A stretch of 64,000 nucleotides of DNA from Sandaracinobacteroides sp041675905 (GTDB taxonomy: Bacteria > Pseudomonadota > Alphaproteobacteria > Sphingomonadales > Sphingomonadaceae): the NCBI GenBank assembly GCA_041675905.1, contig JBAYSX010000004.1, positions 82,204 to 146,203 of the forward strand, read 5' to 3'. Position 1 is the stretch's first letter; every line of letters starts with the position of its first letter. This document shows, piece by piece, positions 1-9,931 of the stretch. A program made the position numbers and the translations under genes. The notes under the pieces were generated by a model. It had not been told where the DNA came from and ran no database searches. It saw only the letters and a program-made list of their open reading frames with translations.

Positions 1-1
1 G

Positions 2-1177
2 GCGGCGCATGCGCTGGATTTCGACGATAATTTCGATCCGGCCAAAGCCCATGCCACGGCAGTTCTTGTACCGGCCATTCTTGCGCTCGCTGAACAGGAG
101 GGGGCGTCTGGACGCGCTTGTCTGGACGCCTATATCGCTGGATTACAGATTCTGGGCCGGGTGGGGCAGGGGGTCAATCCACCGCACCGCAACCGTGGCT
201 GGCATGCAACGGCAACGGTTGGCGCAATAGGTGCGGCGGCCGCCGCCGCACGGTTACTGCGTTTGCCAGCGGCTGAGGCAGGCTATGCGTTATCACTGGC
301 GACCAGCATGGCAGCGGGTTTTATGTCCCAGTTTGGGACGATGGCGAAGCCGTTGCACGCCGGGCTTGCAGCAAAATCCGGCGTTCTCGCGGCGAGCCTT
401 GCCAGATCGGGGGTCGATGCCGGCCTTGATACGTTCGACGGTCCGACAGGTATGAACCGGTTGATGGTCGGCCCGGATTATGAACAGTTGCGCGATGGGC
501 TGACCCATATCGAACACGGGCAAAATCTGCGGTTCGAAACGGCAAAGCCGGGGGAACCGTTGCTGATTCTTGCCAACGGCTTTCGTGTGAAGCGTTTTCC
601 CAATTGCGGCAGCGCCCATCGGGCAATGGATGCTGTGCTAGAATTGCGCGAACGCCACGGTTTCACGGCGGCGGACGTGGCGGCGATCGATGTCCATGCG
701 CCCAAAACGCACCTCAATAATCTGATGTACACGGATCCGCAGGATGCGTTGCAGGCGAAATTTTCACTGGAGTATGGCGTGGCAGTGGTTTTGCAATCCG
801 GCAATTGCACGCTCGCCGATTTCACTGATGTCATGGTGCAGCGTCCCGATGTTCGGGCATTGTTTGCGCGCATCCATCGCCATCCGGTCGATAAGGCCGA
901 GGGAGAGTTTCCTACCCGCGTCGTCGTTACCCTGACGGATGGCCAACGGCTGGAAACGGCGGTGTCGATGCCGGTCGGCAGTCTGGCGGCCCCCTTCACC
1001 ATCGAGCAATATTGGCGTAAATTTCATGGCTGTTTGCAGGGGATTGTGGCAGAGGCCGCCGGGCAAGAAATCCATAATGCGCTCGCCGATTTGCCGAACC
1101 TGGCTAACCTGACACCATTGATGCAACCGCTGCGCCGGGGGTTGAAACTGGCGGACGTCGCAGGAACAAGAAGTTGA
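2..1177 (+). CDS. MmgE/PrpD family protein, 5' end outside the window
   Basis: This reading frame is open from base 2, so the start lies upstream of the window and 391 C-terminal residues are visible. The first visible residues, AHALDFDD, and the later GWHATATVGAIGAA stretch are typical of the MmgE/PrpD fold, which includes 2-methylcitrate dehydratase, cis-aconitate decarboxylase and iminodisuccinate epimerase. The C-terminal half has the usual lid-domain pattern (HRAMDAVLELRERH, then QAKFSLEYGVA). Members are cytosolic and mostly handle small carboxylic acids. The substrate cannot be read from sequence, and the neighbours do not indicate a methylcitrate pathway. An ATG at base 161 opens a shorter frame but is internal, because homologous sequence continues upstream of it. 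The next gene starts one base after the stop, suggesting translational coupling. Confidence 0.9.
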   Translation, partial: AAHALDFDDNFDPAKAHATAVLVPAILALAEQEGASGRACLDAYIAGLQILGRVGQGVNPPHRNRGWHATATVGAIGAAAAAARLLRLPAAEAGYALSLATSMAAGFMSQFGTMAKPLHAGLAAKSGVLAASLARSGVDAGLDTFDGPTGMNRLMVGPDYEQLRDGLTHIEHGQNLRFETAKPGEPLLILANGFRVKRFPNCGSAHRAMDAVLELRERHGFTAADVAAIDVHAPKTHLNNLMYTDPQDALQAKFSLEYGVAVVLQSGNCTLADFTDVMVQRPDVRALFARIHRHPVDKAEGEFPTRVVVTLTDGQRLETAVSMPVGSLAAPFTIEQYWRKFHGCLQGIVAEAAGQEIHNALADLPNLANLTPLMQPLRRGLKLADVAGTRS

Positions 1178-1178
1178 G

Positions 1179-1976
1179 ATGAACGACACACGTTATACTG
1201 CATTGGTGTTGGCTGCCAGCCGTGGGCATCAGGATCCGCTGGCGGTCGCGGGCGGAGTATCCCACAAGGCCTTTATCGACATCGCCGGTCAGGCAATGCT
1301 GGTGCGGGTCGTGCGATCCGTGCTGGATAGTGGTCGGGTTGGCCGGGTGATCGTGTCGATCGAGGCCGGGAGTATCGACGAAGCGAGAACCTCGCTGGCG
1401 CCTTTAGGCGCGGAGGATCGTATCGTTTATATGCCGTCGCGGGAGAATATCGGGGCAAGCGTTTCGGCGGTATGTGAGGAATTTCCCGAGGCGTTGCCGC
1501 TGATTATCACCACTGGCGATAATGCGCTGCACACCGGCGAGATGGTGCGGTATTTTTGCGATGAACTGGATAAGGTCAAAGAAGATGCAGCCATCGCGCT
1601 GACTTCGGCGGACGATGTTCTGGCGAAATATCCCGAAGGCAATCGCGCTTTCCACCGTTTCCGCGACGGCGGCTATTCCAGCTGCAATCTTTATGCGTTA
1701 TTGACGCCGGCAGCGCTGGAAGGGCCGCGTATCTTCAACAGCGGCGGCCAGTTCGGTAAAAAACCCCGAAGGCTGATTGGCGCTTTCGGTCTGGTTGCGT
1801 TCCTCGTTTACAAGAGTCGGCTGACGTCCTTGCGCGCGTTCCTGCGCTTCCTGTCCCGGGCTATCGGGGTACGCACTGCGCCCGTGGTGCTGCCCTTTGC
1901 CGAGGGCCCGATCGATGTGGACCGGATGCAGGATTGGGAACTGGCGGAGAAAATTATCCGCGCGCGCGCCGCGTAA
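1179..1976 (+). CDS. MobA-like nucleotidyltransferase (NTP transferase domain)
   Basis: The 265-residue product begins with a nucleotide-binding signature close to the MobA/GlmU class (ALVLAASRG at residues 9-17, with a conserved Lys in SHKAF near residue 30). A Rossmann-like pattern and the acidic stretch IITTGDNALH near residue 110 follow. These proteins move a nucleotidyl group from an NTP onto a sugar phosphate or cofactor. The usual MobA signature LAGGxSxRMG is altered here, so molybdopterin should not be assumed as the acceptor. The gene starts one base after the MmgE/PrpD stop and probably shares its transcript. A C-terminal basic, hydrophobic segment (residues about 205-235) lies outside the core domain. 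The fold call is solid; the substrate is unknown. Confidence 0.8.
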   Translation: MNDTRYTALVLAASRGHQDPLAVAGGVSHKAFIDIAGQAMLVRVVRSVLDSGRVGRVIVSIEAGSIDEARTSLAPLGAEDRIVYMPSRENIGASVSAVCEEFPEALPLIITTGDNALHTGEMVRYFCDELDKVKEDAAIALTSADDVLAKYPEGNRAFHRFRDGGYSSCNLYALLTPAALEGPRIFNSGGQFGKKPRRLIGAFGLVAFLVYKSRLTSLRAFLRFLSRAIGVRTAPVVLPFAEGPIDVDRMQDWELAEKIIRARAA

Positions 1977-1980
1977 GGAA

Positions 1981-2006
1981 TGGCCGGGGGCGGACGCCTC
2001 CGGCCA
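1981..2006. terminator. hairpin between convergent genes
   Basis: TGGCCGG at 1981-1987 pairs with CCGGCCA at 2000-2006, and the GC-rich interior can extend the stem. It sits in the 31-base gap between the nucleotidyltransferase (plus) and purA (minus), so it could end transcription from both sides. No strong T-run follows on either strand, so its efficiency is uncertain. Confidence 0.55.
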
Positions 2007-2007
2007 A

Positions 2008-3297
2008 TCAATCCCGAAACGGGTCGCGCACCAGGATCGTATCGTCGCGTTCCGGCGAGGTCGAAACGAGCGCCACCGGACAGTCGATCAGTTCCTCGAT
2101 CCGGCGGATATACTTGATAGCGGCAGCCGGCAGATCGACCCAACTGCGCGCGCCTTGTGTCGATTCCTGCCAGCCTTCCAGCGTTTCATATATCGGCTCG
2201 GCTTCAGCCTGATCGCGGGCGCTGGCGGGCAAATAATCGAGCGTCTGACCGCGCACCTTGTAACCGGTGCAGACTTTCAATTCGTCGAAGCCGTCAAGCA
2301 CGTCGAGTTTGGTCAGGGCGATTCCATCCACACCGGAAAGAGTCAGAGACTGACGGACGAGGGCTGCGTCGAACCAGCCGCAGCGGCGCTTGCGCCCCGT
2401 GACGGTGCCGAATTCGCGCCCGCGTACGCCCAGACGCTCGCCGGTTTCATCCTGGAGTTCGGTAGGGAACGGACCCGAACCGACGCGCGTGGTATAGGCT
2501 TTTACGATACCGAGCACATAGGACAGGGCATTGGCGCCCAGGCCCGAACCGGCAGCCGCCTGACCGGCGACGACGTTCGAGGAAGTGACAAACGGATAGG
2601 TACCATGGTCGACGTCGAGCAATACGCCCTGCGCGCCTTCGAACAGGATGCGCGCCCGTTGCCGCCGCTTGGTGGCAAGCGTTTGCCAGACCGGTGCCGC
2701 GAAGGGGAGGATGACCGGCGCGATTTCCTCCAGATCAGCAAGCAGGCGGGCGCGATCGATGGCTTCTACGCCGAAACCGGCGCGCAAGGCATTATGATGG
2801 GCGAGCAGCCGGTCGATTTGCGGCGCGGCATCATCCAGGCGTACCAGATCGCATACGCGCAGCGCGCGACGGCCCACCTTGTCTTCATAGGCGGGGCCTA
2901 TCCCGCGACGGGTAGTCCCGATCTTGCCCGCGCCCGACGCATCTTCGCGCAGCGCGTCCAGATCGCGGTGGAAGGGCAGGATCAGCGGGCAATTATCAGC
3001 AATCTGGAGATTTTCCGGCGTGATGGCGACACCCTGTTCCCGCAAACGGCCAATTTCATCGCGTAGCGCCCAGGGGTCGAGCACAACGCCATTACCGATC
3101 AGCGACAGGGTGCCGCGCACGATGCCCGATGGCAGCAAGGATAATTTATAAACGGACTCGCCCACCACCAGCGTATGGCCGGCATTATGCCCGCCCTGGA
3201 AGCGCACCACGACATCGGCGCGGGCCGCCAGCCAGTCGACGATCTTGCCTTTGCCCTCGTCGCCCCATTGCGCGCCGATGACCACCACATTCGCCAT
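2008..3297 (-). CDS. purA: adenylosuccinate synthase
   Basis: The 429-residue enzyme condenses IMP with aspartate using GTP to form adenylosuccinate, the first committed step to AMP. The N-terminal phosphate-binding loop WGDEGKGK (residues 11-18, catalytic Asp13) and QGGHNAGHT (catalytic His41) are both present. TTRRGIGPAYEDK and GAQGVLLDVDHGTYPFVTSSN are the other family blocks. Length matches the bacterial norm. It is the last gene of a minus-strand operon after serC, serA and hisZ, with only 4 bases separating it from hisZ. The start is the ATG giving MANVVVIGAQ. Confidence 0.99.
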   Translation of the reverse strand: MANVVVIGAQWGDEGKGKIVDWLAARADVVVRFQGGHNAGHTLVVGESVYKLSLLPSGIVRGTLSLIGNGVVLDPWALRDEIGRLREQGVAITPENLQIADNCPLILPFHRDLDALREDASGAGKIGTTRRGIGPAYEDKVGRRALRVCDLVRLDDAAPQIDRLLAHHNALRAGFGVEAIDRARLLADLEEIAPVILPFAAPVWQTLATKRRQRARILFEGAQGVLLDVDHGTYPFVTSSNVVAGQAAAGSGLGANALSYVLGIVKAYTTRVGSGPFPTELQDETGERLGVRGREFGTVTGRKRRCGWFDAALVRQSLTLSGVDGIALTKLDVLDGFDELKVCTGYKVRGQTLDYLPASARDQAEAEPIYETLEGWQESTQGARSWVDLPAAAIKYIRRIEELIDCPVALVSTSPERDDTILVRDPFRD

Positions 3298-3301
3298 AAA
3301 A

Positions 3302-4402
3302 TCAGTTCCTGCTAATGATGGACGCGCCGTCCCAGATATTGCTTATGCCGTTACCGGAGTCTTCCGGCGAGAGTCCGGCGACGGTAGCCCAGCCCTCGGC
3401 GCGTAACCGGATGCCGGTTTCTCCCGGCGTCCCGAATGGCAAGAATACCCGCCGCACGTCATGCACACCGAGCCCGGCATCCACCAGCCCATCGAGATAG
3501 ACGGAAAAGCCGCATGCCGGCTCATCCTGACCATCGGGGTGGCGGACGCGATAGGACCCGCCCCGACCGATTTCACCGCGGACCGGCTGGCCATTGACTT
3601 CACCGAATAATGAAAAACCGATCCAGCTTTGGTATTCGAAGCCGTGGCGTTCGGTCGGGTCGACCGTGACGCGCACGCCGTCAAGGCAGTTAACCAGCTC
3701 GGCTAATTGGTCAAACAGCGACGTTTCGATGCGCAATGCCTTTAACGCAGGCAAGGCGGTGCCCGCCGGACCGGCTGCATCCAGCAAGGGCCGGTATTGC
3801 AACGCGCCCAGTTCGGCCAGCCGGCCTGCATCCTTTGCGTCCAATGCTGTCGCCACGGCGGATGCGTCGGCTACGGGCCACGGACCGGCAGCCAGCGCTG
3901 GCACAAGTTCAGGGAGAGTGAGATCAACAGAAATGCCCGTAACACCCGCTGCCGTCAGGGCTTCCACGGCCATCTTCAGCACTTCGGCGACGGCCACCAC
4001 ACTATCCGCGCCGATCAGTTCCGCGCCAGCCTGGGTACGCTCGCGTGCCGGATCGATCTGGCTGCCCCGGGCACGCAATACCTGGCCAGCATAGGCAAGG
4101 CGCAAGGGGCGCGGCACAGACGCCAGGCGCGTGGCGGCGATACGGGCGATTTGCCCGGTAATGTCGGGACGGAAGGCCAGCCCCGCGCCGCTCGCCGGAT
4201 CGGATGAGCGCAACAGGCCGGCGCCGGGCGATTTACCCAGCCACAGGGCCAGCCCGGCTTCATATTCAACCAGCGGCGGCTGCACCCGGTCATAGCCATG
4301 GGCTGCGCAGCTATCGAGAATAGCGCGCAGCACATGGGCAGCGGCTTCCGCACCTGGCGGCAGCCGGTCGTGGAACCCTTCCGGGAGCAGGGCTCCCGTC
4401 AT
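3302..4402 (-). CDS. hisZ: ATP phosphoribosyltransferase regulatory subunit
   Basis: HisZ is a catalytically inactive paralogue of histidyl-tRNA synthetase that pairs with short-form HisG to catalyse and control the first step of histidine synthesis. The 366-residue protein has the synthetase-like start (LLPEGFHDRLPPGA), motif 2-like sequence LAYAGQVLRARGSQIDPARE with TQAGAELIG after it, and a glycine-rich GRGGSYR segment near residue 278. It lacks the tRNA anticodon-binding domain, as expected for HisZ. The start ATG overlaps the serA stop by 4 bases (ATGA). hisG is not in the window. Confidence 0.95.
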   Translation of the reverse strand: MTGALLPEGFHDRLPPGAEAAAHVLRAILDSCAAHGYDRVQPPLVEYEAGLALWLGKSPGAGLLRSSDPASGAGLAFRPDITGQIARIAATRLASVPRPLRLAYAGQVLRARGSQIDPARERTQAGAELIGADSVVAVAEVLKMAVEALTAAGVTGISVDLTLPELVPALAAGPWPVADASAVATALDAKDAGRLAELGALQYRPLLDAAGPAGTALPALKALRIETSLFDQLAELVNCLDGVRVTVDPTERHGFEYQSWIGFSLFGEVNGQPVRGEIGRGGSYRVRHPDGQDEPACGFSVYLDGLVDAGLGVHDVRRVFLPFGTPGETGIRLRAEGWATVAGLSPEDSGNGISNIWDGASIISRN

Positions 4403-5979
4403 TCGAAGTTCAGCGCTTTCACGGTCCGGACGCCAGGTTGCGCCTTGATTTCGGCCAGCACCGTTTCGGGCAGTTTCTGGTCGATGGATAGCAGCACAAT
4501 GGCCTCCCCACCGGCAGCGCGGCGACCGAGGTGGAAGGTGCCGATGTTGACATCCGCGGCTCCCAGCGTCGAGCCGAGACGACCGATGAAGCCCGGCTTG
4601 TCTTCGTTCACGATGAACAGCATCTGCGGCGCGAAATCAGCCTCGACCTTGATTCCGAAAATCTCGACCAGGCGAGGCTCACCGGCGGCAAACAGCGTGC
4701 CAGCCACCGAACGCTCGCCGGATGCGGTACGCACGGTTACCCGGAGCAAGGTCTGATAATCGGTGTCACGATCGTGGCGGACCTCGGCGACCTCGATATT
4801 GCGATCCCGCGCGAGGAAAGGCGCGTTGACCATATTCACCGTGTCGGAGAAGGTCCGCATCAAACCGGCAAGCACGGCAGCGGTCATCGGCTTGATATTG
4901 AGTTCGGCGGCGCTGCCTTCGGCTTCCACGCGCACACCGCGCAACTCTTCCGATTCAAGTTGGCCGACGAGCATCCCCAGATGTTCCGCCAGCGCCATAT
5001 AGGGCTTCAGCTTCGGCGCTTCTTCTGCTGACAGGGACGGCATGTTGAGGGCGTTCGTGACGCTGCCGGTCAGCAGGAAGTCGGACAATTGATCCGCCAC
5101 CTGGATCGCCACATTTACCTGGGCTTCTGCCGTGGATGCGCCCAGGTGGGGGGTCGAAATGAAATTCGGCGTACCGAACAGTGGCGAATGGGTGGCGGGC
5201 TCCTCCGCGAACACATCGAGCGCTGCACCCGCAACATGGCCGCTATCGAGTGCTGCTTTCAGCGCCGTCTCATCGATCAGGCCACCACGGGCGCAATTAA
5301 CGATGCGCACGCCCTTTTTCGCCTTCGCCAGATTCTCTGCCGACAGGATATTACGGGTGCTTTCCGTCAGCGGCGTATGCAGGGTGATGAAATCGGCGCG
5401 CGACAGCAATTCATCGAGCGTGACCTTTTCAACGCCGAGATTTTGCGCGTGTTCGGGCGTCAGGAACGGATCATAGGCTATGACCCTCATCTTGAGGCCA
5501 AGCGCACGATCAGCGACGATAGAGCCGATATTGCCGCAGCCGATCAGGCCGAGCGTCTTGGAGGTCAATTCAACCCCCATGAAGCGGTTCTTTTCCCATT
5601 TCCCGGCCTGGGTGGAGGCATCGGCTTCGGGCAGTTGCCGGGCCAGCGCGAACATCAGCGCGATGGCATGTTCGGCGGTGGTGATCGAATTGCCGAACGG
5701 CGTGTTCATCACGACAACGCCGCGCGCCGTTGCGGCGGGCACATCAACGTTATCCACGCCAATTCCGGCGCGACCGATGACTTTCAGATTTGTGGCGGCA
5801 TCCAGCAGTGCCGACGTCACCTTCGTGGACGAGCGGATAGCAAGGCCGTCATATTCGCCGATGATCTCCGCCAGTTCTTCCTTTGAAAGGCCCGGCTTTT
5901 CATCGACTTCAACACCACGCGCGCGGAATATTTCGGCGGCGAGCGGCGACATTTTGTCGGAAATCAATACTTTTGGCAT
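4399..5979 (-). CDS. serA: D-3-phosphoglycerate dehydrogenase
   Basis: SerA oxidises 3-phosphoglycerate with NAD+ as the first step of serine synthesis. The 526-residue length is that of the long form, with catalytic and NAD domains (to about 315), an intervening ASB domain, and a C-terminal ACT domain (about 450-526, starting near MLFIVNEDKPGFIG). Seen are the nucleotide fold LIGCGNIGSIVA (about 147-158), the catalytic-region motif NCARGGLIDE and the active-site HLGAST. The ACT domain is usually where serine acts as inhibitor in this family. It lies 49 bases after serC and overlaps hisZ by 4 bases. Confidence 0.98.
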   Translation of the reverse strand: MPKVLISDKMSPLAAEIFRARGVEVDEKPGLSKEELAEIIGEYDGLAIRSSTKVTSALLDAATNLKVIGRAGIGVDNVDVPAATARGVVVMNTPFGNSITTAEHAIALMFALARQLPEADASTQAGKWEKNRFMGVELTSKTLGLIGCGNIGSIVADRALGLKMRVIAYDPFLTPEHAQNLGVEKVTLDELLSRADFITLHTPLTESTRNILSAENLAKAKKGVRIVNCARGGLIDETALKAALDSGHVAGAALDVFAEEPATHSPLFGTPNFISTPHLGASTAEAQVNVAIQVADQLSDFLLTGSVTNALNMPSLSAEEAPKLKPYMALAEHLGMLVGQLESEELRGVRVEAEGSAAELNIKPMTAAVLAGLMRTFSDTVNMVNAPFLARDRNIEVAEVRHDRDTDYQTLLRVTVRTASGERSVAGTLFAAGEPRLVEIFGIKVEADFAPQMLFIVNEDKPGFIGRLGSTLGAADVNIGTFHLGRRAAGGEAIVLLSIDQKLPETVLAEIKAQPGVRTVKALNFE

Positions 5980-6028
5980 GGCAGTACTTCTTTATTTCTG
6001 GCCCGAAAATGCGGGCAAACCGGTCGGA

Positions 6029-7159
<1,131 letters not shown>

Positions 7160-7200
7160 ATTCTCTCCTCACAGAGAGCACGCGCCGCGTTGGGGCGGCG
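7160..7200 (-). promoter_or_regulatory. two-hairpin leader of serC (serC RNA motif candidate)
   Basis: On the minus strand the 40 bases before the serC ATG contain two adjacent hairpins. CGCCGC (7200-7195) pairs with GCGGCG (7188-7183), then CTCTC (7178-7174) pairs with GAGAG (7167-7163). The second stem captures part of the Shine-Dalgarno sequence GAGGAGAG (7170-7163). A conserved serC leader motif is described for alphaproteobacteria, and position and layout here agree with it. The assignment is by recollection of the general arrangement, not by a covariance search. Confidence 0.5.
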
Positions 7201-7218
7201 TGGCCCGCTGACTGGAAT

Positions 7219-7246
7219 AAGCCTGCGCTCAAATAAGTCAAGGCCC
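7219..7246 (-). promoter_or_regulatory. predicted promoter of the serC operon
   Basis: On the minus strand TTGACT is followed 16 bases later by TATTCC, a plausible housekeeping sigma-factor promoter. It lies about 60-90 bases upstream of the serC start, so the transcript would begin just before the two-hairpin leader. Confidence 0.5.
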
Positions 7247-7291
7247 GCGGATCGTGGCGTTCAGGCCAATTTGCCGCTATCGGCGTCGAAT

Positions 7292-8149
7292 ATGACCGAA
7301 AACACACACACATCTTTTGAGCCGGCCCGGCGAGAGGCCGGAATCGCCGCGCATCCGACTCCAACTGCACAGACCGAACATCCGGCCTATCGGCTGGCGT
7401 TTCAGGATACAGATTTCCTGCTGCGCCAGGATCTGCGCCCGGTGCGCTTTCAACTGGAATTGCTGAAGCCGCAGCTACTGCTGGACGAGGCGGAAATCGT
7501 GTCGACTTTCGTCTTCTACGGGTCAGCGCGTATTCCGGCGCCTGAGCAGGTTGAAGCGCTCATGGCGGCAGCCACCACGCCGGCCGCGCGCAAGCGGGCC
7601 GAACTGCTTGCGGAGAAGGCGCGCTATTATGACGAAGCCCGGAGGCTGGCCGCGATGGCGGGCAGCACCTGCGGCGACTCGCAGCGCCGTGAACTTGTTG
7701 TCTGTTCGGGCGGCGGACCCTCGATCATGGAAGCGGCCAATCGCGGCGCATTCGAGGCCGGCGCGCCATCAATCGGTTTGAATATCGTCTTGCCGCATGA
7801 ACAAACGCCTAACGCTTATGTGACGCCGGGTTTGAGTTTCCAGTTTCACTATTTCGCGCTGCGCAAGATGCATTTTCTGATGCGGGCGCGGGCGGTGGCG
7901 GTGTTCCCCGGCGGTTACGGTACGTTCGATGAGCTGTTCGAACTGCTGACGCTGGTGCAAACCGGGAAAATGGCCCCGGTGCCGATCCTGTTGTTTGGCA
8001 AAAGTTTCTGGGGCCGCGTCGTCAATTTCGAGGCGTTGGCCGAAGAAGGTGTGATCAGCCCGGGAGATCTCGATCTGTTCCGGTTTGTCGAAACGGCGGA
8101 AGAAGCGTGGAAAATTGTCTGCGCCGAATTGCCGGCGGCGGAGGAATAG
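7292..8149 (+). CDS. LOG family protein (cytokinin riboside 5'-monophosphate phosphoribohydrolase-like)
   Basis: The 285-residue product has both LOG signatures. A GGGPS-type loop is followed by IMEAANRGAFEAG (about residues 143-160), and FPGGYGTFDELFELLT appears about residues 205-220. LOG enzymes hydrolyse the glycosidic bond of nucleotide monophosphates, releasing a base and ribose 5-phosphate. Bacterial members are usually uncharacterised and may simply be nucleotide hydrolases. The sequence is longer at the N-terminus than short LOGs. The ATG at 7292 was chosen over an upstream in-frame start at 7034, because the upstream extension runs through the serC coding region and leader and has no family similarity. 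Confidence 0.85.
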   Translation: MTENTHTSFEPARREAGIAAHPTPTAQTEHPAYRLAFQDTDFLLRQDLRPVRFQLELLKPQLLLDEAEIVSTFVFYGSARIPAPEQVEALMAAATTPAARKRAELLAEKARYYDEARRLAAMAGSTCGDSQRRELVVCSGGGPSIMEAANRGAFEAGAPSIGLNIVLPHEQTPNAYVTPGLSFQFHYFALRKMHFLMRARAVAVFPGGYGTFDELFELLTLVQTGKMAPVPILLFGKSFWGRVVNFEALAEEGVISPGDLDLFRFVETAEEAWKIVCAELPAAEE

Positions 8150-8184
8150 TCCGTCGGCATTCTTGCCCAACGCTCAGGCGCGAA

Positions 8185-8853
8185 TCAGACGGCGGGGCCG
8201 GCTTCCGCGTTGGTGGCAGATTCCTCGGGGACGGCGGCTTCCACACCTTCTGCTGCTGCCTCGCCTTCAACTGCCGCTGCCGTATCACCTTCGGCGGCGG
8301 GGGCTTCCTCGGCCGGGGGTTCGGGTAACGGCTGCGGGCTGTCGCTTTTGGTGTTGAGATAGGCGAGGAGGTTGGCCCGGTCTTCCGGTTTGCCAATACC
8401 GGCGAAGCTCATCTTGTTGCCGGGGATATAGGCGCGGGGATTCTCGATCCACTTGGAAAGGCTCTCCCAATCCCACGTTTTTCCCTTCGTTTCTTCCATG
8501 GCCGCTGAATAGGCGAAGCCGGGAATATGGGCGTGCTCGGATCCGATGATACCATAAAGATTGGGGCCAATGCCGGTTGCGCCGCCCTTGTCGATCGTAT
8601 GGCAGGCCGCACATTTACGGAATTGCACTTCGCCGCGCGCCGGGTCCGCCGCTTGCAGGAAAGCAGCGATCGGCTTTTCCGCTGCAGCGGCGCCGCCAGC
8701 GCCACCTTCTTCCTCGACGCCCTGCACTTCATAGGCGGTCGTCTCGGGATATTCGACGGAGAACAGGGAGCTGGTGAGAATGGAAATTCCCAAAACTGCC
8801 ACCATCGCGGCCAATACCCAGCCAGCAATCTTGTTAAACTCGTAGCTGTCCAC
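8185..8853 (-). CDS. membrane-anchored cytochrome c (CycM-like)
   Basis: The product has an N-terminal transmembrane anchor (GWVLAAMVAVLGISIL, about residues 9-26), a haem c site CAACH near residue 83, and a methionine ligand in NKMSFAGI near residue 148. The domain resembles mitochondrial-type class I cytochromes that carry electrons between the bc1 complex and terminal oxidases in the periplasm. The C-terminal 50 residues are rich in Ala, Glu and Pro and lie outside the haem domain. The GTG start at 8853 has a GGAGA ribosome site at good spacing and gives 222 residues. An in-frame ATG at 8877 is possible but has no such site. It converges with the LOG gene. Confidence 0.88.
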   Translation of the reverse strand: MDSYEFNKIAGWVLAAMVAVLGISILTSSLFSVEYPETTAYEVQGVEEEGGAGGAAAAEKPIAAFLQAADPARGEVQFRKCAACHTIDKGGATGIGPNLYGIIGSEHAHIPGFAYSAAMEETKGKTWDWESLSKWIENPRAYIPGNKMSFAGIGKPEDRANLLAYLNTKSDSPQPLPEPPAEEAPAAEGDTAAAVEGEAAAEGVEAAVPEESATNAEAGPAV

Positions 8854-9023
8854 GCATCCGTCTCCATCGGGCGGCATTCTGGCAATGCCCGCTTTTCAAA
8901 ACCGGCTCATAAACAGGCTGGTATGCCCTTGGCAACTGTCCGCGTGGATACGGATTGCCGCAGGGCGTACAATCACGAAGCGGTTGACGGGAACCGTGCC
9001 GGTGCCGCAAATCTGTCAACACT

Positions 9024-9929
9024 ATGCAAAACTACCCCGGCCCGGCTCAGACACTTGTGGATTCCATGCGCGCCGAAGCGCGCGCTGCGCCGGATCTGGC
9101 GGTGGCGTTTCAGGGAGCTCCGGGAGCCTATTCGCATCAGGCGGTTGTCGAGTCGATAGCCGATGCGCTGCCGTTGCCCTGTTACAGTTTCGAGGAAACC
9201 ATCGATGCCGTGATCGACGGTGTGGCGGCGCGTGCGGTGATTCCGGTGGAAAACAGCCTGCACGGGCGGGTGGCGGATGTGCATTTTCTGCTTCCCGAGT
9301 CCGGATTGTATATTACGGGCGAACATTATGTGAAGGTCGAACATTGCCTGCTGGGAGTACCGGGCGCAAAGCTGTCTGATGTGCGGGAAGCGTTGAGTCA
9401 TGCCCAGGCGCTGGGCCAGTGCCGCCACCGCCTGAAGGAAATGCGGATTCGCGCCGTGGGTTTCGTCGATACGTCTGCAGCTGCCGCGCATGTGATGGAA
9501 AAGGGCGATCCGACAGTCGCGGCGATTGCGTCGAAACTGGCCGGCGAGTTGTTTGGTTGCGAATCGCTGGTGACCGGCCTGCAGGACGCGAGCCATAACC
9601 GCACCCGCTTCCTGATACTCTCTCGTTTGCCGGGTACGCGGCCCGTGGATGTGCCGGTTAAAACGACGCTCGCCTTCGAGACGAAAAATATTCCGGCGGC
9701 GCTGTATAAGGCGCTGGGCGGCTTCGCCACCAACGGTCTTAACCTCACACGGCTGGAAAGCCATTTGCGGGGTGGCGCGTTCACGGCCGCCGAATTCCTG
9801 ATCGACGTGATCGGCGCACCGGAAGATCCGCCAGTTGCGCGGGCGCTGGAAGAACTGGCGTTTCATTCCCGGTGGGTGCGGGTTCTGGGGGTGTATCCGA
9901 AGGCGGAAATCGGCAACGAAGCCGACTGA
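9024..9929 (+). CDS. pheA: prephenate dehydratase
   Basis: The enzyme decarboxylates and dehydrates prephenate to phenylpyruvate for phenylalanine synthesis. The 301-residue protein is monofunctional, with no chorismate mutase domain. It shows the catalytic-domain motifs FQGAPGAYSHQA (about 29-40), PVENSLHGRVAD, and HNRTRFL with the conserved Thr. A C-terminal ACT domain carries LYKALGGFATNGLNLTRLES, the phenylalanine-sensing region. The neighbouring minus-strand cytochrome gene is divergent, 170 bases away. The 3' end comes within 2 bases of metC on the other strand. Confidence 0.97.
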   Translation: MQNYPGPAQTLVDSMRAEARAAPDLAVAFQGAPGAYSHQAVVESIADALPLPCYSFEETIDAVIDGVAARAVIPVENSLHGRVADVHFLLPESGLYITGEHYVKVEHCLLGVPGAKLSDVREALSHAQALGQCRHRLKEMRIRAVGFVDTSAAAAHVMEKGDPTVAAIASKLAGELFGCESLVTGLQDASHNRTRFLILSRLPGTRPVDVPVKTTLAFETKNIPAALYKALGGFATNGLNLTRLESHLRGGAFTAAEFLIDVIGAPEDPPVARALEELAFHSRWVRVLGVYPKAEIGNEAD

Positions 9930-9931
9930 AT

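Noticed and set aside
1897..3066. 389-codon open frame opposite purA
   Set aside because: Antisense to purA and without homology; overlaps the end of the nucleotidyltransferase gene in another frame.
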